DNA of 64,000 nucleotides, taken from Alphaproteobacteria bacterium. GTDB lineage: Bacteria; Pseudomonadota; Alphaproteobacteria; Rhodospirillales; Rhodospirillaceae. The stretch spans positions 1 to 64,000 of the forward strand of contig JAURPI010000002.1 in NCBI GenBank assembly GCA_030835385.1. Direction: 5' to 3'. Positions 61,602 through 64,000 of this stretch are shown in pieces; the first letter of the stretch is position 1, and every line of letters starts with the position of its first letter. The translations under genes were made by a program, and so were the position numbers. The notes under the pieces were generated by a model that did no database searches, was not told where the DNA came from, and saw only the letters and a program-made list of their open reading frames with translations.

Positions 61602-62228
61602 ATGTCTGATACCACCGAAAGTGTTAGGGCAACCGAGCCCCGGTCAAAGACCAAAAGAGTATCCTGGCAGAAGCCAGCGATCTTCTGCCTGTGTCTGCTA
61701 CCGCTTGCTTGGCTGGTCGTGCGGGCGGTCACCGGCGATCTCGGGGCTAATCCTATTGAGGCCATAACCCGTTACCTCGGGGATTGGGCGTTGCGGTTTA
61801 TATTGATCGCATTGGCCGTGACGCCAATTCGTGTGTTGACCGGTTGGACTACAGTTGGGCGTTTTCGACGCATGCTCGGCTTGTTTGCGTTCTTCTACGT
61901 GCTTCTGCATTTGTTGAGTTATGTTGGGCTCGACCAGTTTTTTTATTGGTCAGGCATCTGGCAGGACATCATTAAGCGTATCTACATAACGCTTGGTATG
62001 GCAGCCGTGCTGATGCTTGCGCTACTGGCGGCAACATCGACTGACAAAATGGTAAAGCGTTTAGGGGCTAAGCGGTGGCGCGAGTTGCACCGTCTGGTCT
62101 ATCCGGCGGCAGTTCTAGGCGTGATCCATTTTTTTATGATGCTCAAAGCTGACTACACTGAGCCGACGATTTACGCCGTCATTCTTGCCGGCCTTTTTGG
62201 AATCCGCATATATAAAAAATGGGCCTGA
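61602..62228 (+). CDS. msrQ: Heme membrane subunit of methionine sulfoxide reductase (MsrQ)
   Basis: 208 residues, six hydrophobic segments. MsrQ hallmarks are LRFILIALAVTPIRVLTGW, RRMLGLFAFFYVLLHLLSYV (heme His), KRIYITLGMAAVLMLALLAA and WRELHRLVYPAAVLGVIHFF (two His). It passes electrons from the quinone pool or flavin reductase to MsrP in the periplasm. A short N-terminal extension rich in charged residues precedes the first helix. The partner msrP is about 8.8 kb away. Confidence 0.93.
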   Translation: MSDTTESVRATEPRSKTKRVSWQKPAIFCLCLLPLAWLVVRAVTGDLGANPIEAITRYLGDWALRFILIALAVTPIRVLTGWTTVGRFRRMLGLFAFFYVLLHLLSYVGLDQFFYWSGIWQDIIKRIYITLGMAAVLMLALLAATSTDKMVKRLGAKRWRELHRLVYPAAVLGVIHFFMMLKADYTEPTIYAVILAGLFGIRIYKKWA

Positions 62229-62237
62229 ACTGCTGAG

Positions 62238-62260
62238 CAAAGGCACGACCTTTGTTTTTT
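62238..62260 (+). terminator. Rho-independent terminator of msrQ
   Basis: Perfect 6-bp stem CAAAGG/CCTTTG with loop CACGA, followed immediately by six T, nine bases after the msrQ stop. Confidence 0.85.
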
Positions 62261-62627
62261 GGAGACTTTTAGATCCATGTGATGGGGGAGGGGTGGTTCT
62301 CGTCACCAAAATTTCCAGTCTATTCAGTGCCGATATTCCAGCAGAGAACCCGCAGCATCGCATAGAAAATCTGCGTGCGTGGGGCGGAAAATTAGGAGCG
62401 GTACCAGCCATAAGCGGACCTTTCTTGGTCAAAACGTGTGACAAATAGTTTTTAATCGAAATTAATAATAGAAGGCTGGCAGCCCATGGTCAAAAGGTTT
62501 TTCACTGCGCAAAAACTTGCTTTCGCGAGGCGCAATATATGGCCGAAGCGCTAGGCTTTATGGAGATACGCCGCTAAACTCTAAGGCCGCAAAAGTGCGT
62601 AATTGAAGGTGGGGGCTGTTGCGCACA
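62261..62627. other. Intergenic region before the PAS-GGDEF gene
   Basis: About 370 bp with only short frames on both strands and no recognised motif. It should hold the promoter of the downstream sensor gene. Confidence 0.35.
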
Positions 62628-62649
62628 GCACGGGGAAACAATCCCGTGC
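62628..62649 (+). promoter_or_regulatory. Perfect hairpin at the start of the sensor gene
   Basis: GCACGGG (62628-62634) and CCCGTGC (62643-62649) form a perfect 7-bp inverted repeat with an 8-base loop, 14 bases before ATG 62664. An in-frame GTG (62646), an alternative start, lies inside the right arm. It could modulate translation or be an operator; there is no T tract, so it is not a terminator. Confidence 0.35.
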
Positions 62650-62663
62650 CGCATAAAATACCG

Positions 62664-64000
62664 ATGGCAGGACAGAAAAAAGTCGCGACAAAATCAAAAT
62701 CCGGTGGAGCTTCGCTTTTCAGCCCGTTAGCTGAAATGGCTTCGGATGGCGTGTGTTTGTGCGATTCAGCCACTCTTGTTGAAATTAACCCTGCAGGATT
62801 AGCTCTTCTCGGCTATGCGGGAACAACCACACCTGTCGGGCAATCGTTCGCAGATTTGGTCGCTTCGGAAGAGAAAAAGAAGCTTTCAAAAAGCTTGTCG
62901 TCTTTAACGCGAAGCAAGGCGGCGACCCGTCTCGATCTGGTCGGTGCAGATGGTCGGGTGTTCGCTGCCGAAGTTCGCGCTTCGAAGCTTGAAGAACCCA
63001 AGAATGCAGAGCGTGTTCTGCTGACCTTTCATCCTGCCTCGGCGACATGTGAGGCAGAGGTTACTCAATCTGCGAAAGACGAGTTGTCTTCACAGACGGA
63101 AGAACTCGAGCGTATGTCCCGCCGTACCCGACAGATTATCGATGCGGCGAGCGAGGGGATCATCGGCGTTAATCTCGACGGTCAGATCACAGTTGCCAAT
63201 CCGACGGCGGCCGAAATTCTTGGCCGCGATTTGCATGCGCTCCGCGGTATGGCGATTGATGGCGCCTTTATATACGGAACAGGCAGCGATAATGCCGGGC
63301 AGCAATTGACGGTGCTGTCCGATATGCAAAAAGGAAAATATTACGTCACCCAAGAGGTCCGTCTCGCACGAGGTGATGGAGTTTCTTTTGAGGCTGAATA
63401 TACCATTGCGCCAATGCGCGAAAATAAACAGACGACTGGTTACGTTCTGACATTGCGTGACGTGTCTGAACAAAAGAAAGCAGAATCCGAGTTGCGGTTG
63501 GCCGCTAAGGTTTTTGAACATACCAGTGAGGGACTGCTGGTGGCCGATGCGGGCGAGCGTATTACAAAGGTGAACCGCGCTTTTACGGCCATTACGGGAT
63601 TCGAAGCGCAGGAAGTTTTTGGGCAGCCCATCAAGTCGCTCTTGTTTTTCGATGAAAAGGTCTATCGCGACAAAATGGCCGACCTTCAAAAAACGGGGCA
63701 AATTGAATGGGAGCAGTGGGGTAAAAATAAAGCCGGAGATCGATACGCTGCGCGCCAGGCTCTGTCGTTGATTCGCGGTCCAGATGGCGAGGTGCAGCAA
63801 TTTGCCGCCATCATAAATGACATCACAGAACGTAAGTTGGACGAGGAGCAAATCCGTTATCAGACGAATTACGATCAACTGACCGGTATCCCCAATCGCG
63901 CACTGTTTATGGACCGTCTGGCCCGACTGGTTATCGAAAGCCGACGGACCAAAACTAACGTTGGCTTGATGTTTATCGACCTCGACGGTTTCAAGGCCGT
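62664..64000 (+). CDS. PAS-domain sensor diguanylate cyclase (3' truncated by window)
   Basis: 445 codons visible, open at the window end. Three PAS-like domains in order: about 20-125 (SPLAEMASDGVCLCDSATLV, EINPAGLALLGYAG), a coiled segment EELERMSRRTRQI, then 160-270 (IIDAASEGIIGVNLDGQITV, NPTAAEILGRDL, closing TGYVLTLRDVSEQKKAE) and 285-400 (VFEHTSEGLLVADAGERITK, VNRAFTAITGFEAQEVFGQP). A GGDEF domain begins at YDQLTGIPNRALFMDRL and GLMFIDLDGFKA, where the window stops. A downstream EAL domain is possible but unseen. GTG 62646 is an alternative start. Confidence 0.9.
   Translation, partial: MAGQKKVATKSKSGGASLFSPLAEMASDGVCLCDSATLVEINPAGLALLGYAGTTTPVGQSFADLVASEEKKKLSKSLSSLTRSKAATRLDLVGADGRVFAAEVRASKLEEPKNAERVLLTFHPASATCEAEVTQSAKDELSSQTEELERMSRRTRQIIDAASEGIIGVNLDGQITVANPTAAEILGRDLHALRGMAIDGAFIYGTGSDNAGQQLTVLSDMQKGKYYVTQEVRLARGDGVSFEAEYTIAPMRENKQTTGYVLTLRDVSEQKKAESELRLAAKVFEHTSEGLLVADAGERITKVNRAFTAITGFEAQEVFGQPIKSLLFFDEKVYRDKMADLQKTGQIEWEQWGKNKAGDRYAARQALSLIRGPDGEVQQFAAIINDITERKLDEEQIRYQTNYDQLTGIPNRALFMDRLARLVIESRRTKTNVGLMFIDLDGFKA

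Noticed and set aside
1-64000. CRISPR array, insertion sequence, integron or prophage
   Set aside because: No regularly spaced direct repeats, no transposase or integrase-like protein and no phage structural gene were seen on either strand.

Overview
The window looks like a chromosomal segment of a free-living, Gram-negative, probably marine or aquatic alphaproteobacterium. The supporting signs are cysS, hisI, argE, queF, tam, uup, msrP/msrQ and DUF1289 genes of proteobacterial type, PAS/GGDEF and REC-GGDEF signalling proteins, a TRAP transporter, an outer-membrane autotransporter, and an unusually large number of twin-arginine (Tat) signal peptides. The order cannot be fixed by eye. I found no rRNA, tRNA, CRISPR array, insertion sequence or prophage. 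Genes lie on both strands in short operons.

Layout. 1-2.7 kb: a partial gene, a Tat-exported methyltransferase and a frameshifted thioredoxin-fold (TlpA-like) exported protein. 2.7-5.9 kb: housekeeping genes argE, cysS, hisI. 5.9-10.4 kb: two periplasmic metallo-beta-lactamase-fold hydrolases (one frameshifted), a CpeT-like exported protein, a double-domain VOC protein, a ruined GNAT acetyltransferase and a YqaA-type membrane protein. 10.4-16 kb: a nitrilase-superfamily protein overlapping an SDR, an exported protein with two fused alpha/beta-hydrolase domains, and a TIM-barrel amidohydrolase. 16-21.5 kb: three paralogous Tat-exported M24 (Xaa-Pro-type) peptidases around a methyltransferase carrying an in-frame stop. 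21.5-28.4 kb: a small cytochrome c, remnants, a TRAP dicarboxylate-type transporter, an oligopeptide-type binding protein and an RraA-like aldolase. 28.4-33.4 kb: Uup, a second CpeT-like protein, a methyltransferase and a sterol-desaturase-family gene with an amber codon. 33.4-44.9 kb: a second orphan peptide-binding protein, five SDRs, a cupin, a deiodinase-like thioredoxin-fold protein, a wrecked ECF-sigma/DUF6249 locus, a DUF1838 protein and a Tat-exported alcohol dehydrogenase with near-twin signal peptides, and a beta-lactamase-fold protein lacking its catalytic serine. 44.9-51.5 kb: queF with a nucleoside-deoxyribosyltransferase-like gene, DUF1289, tam, trkH and a REC-GGDEF regulator. 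51.8-64 kb: msrP and msrQ separated by about 8.8 kb of mostly exported or envelope genes (aldolase, DUF1838, FGE-sulfatase-like, autotransporter, MFS), then the start of a PAS-GGDEF sensor running off the window.

Three themes stand out. First, at least ten loci, nearly all small or accessory, carry in-frame stops (TAA, TAG and TGA all occur) or frameshifts that translation on either side exposes, while the housekeeping genes are intact. This suggests real gene decay, although sequencing error must be excluded. Second, several full-length enzymes lack textbook catalytic residues (Ser to Ala in a beta-lactamase-fold protein, Cys to Ser in a nitrilase homologue, the Tyr/Lys pair in SDRs, HxH in an amidohydrolase). 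Third, a large fraction of the proteins is exported, eight of them by Tat, including families normally tied to cytosolic cofactors. The mixture of small-molecule hydrolases, SDRs, VOC and RraA-type proteins with TRAP and peptide-binding proteins fits scavenging and catabolism of small organic compounds, but no single pathway can be assigned from sequence alone.
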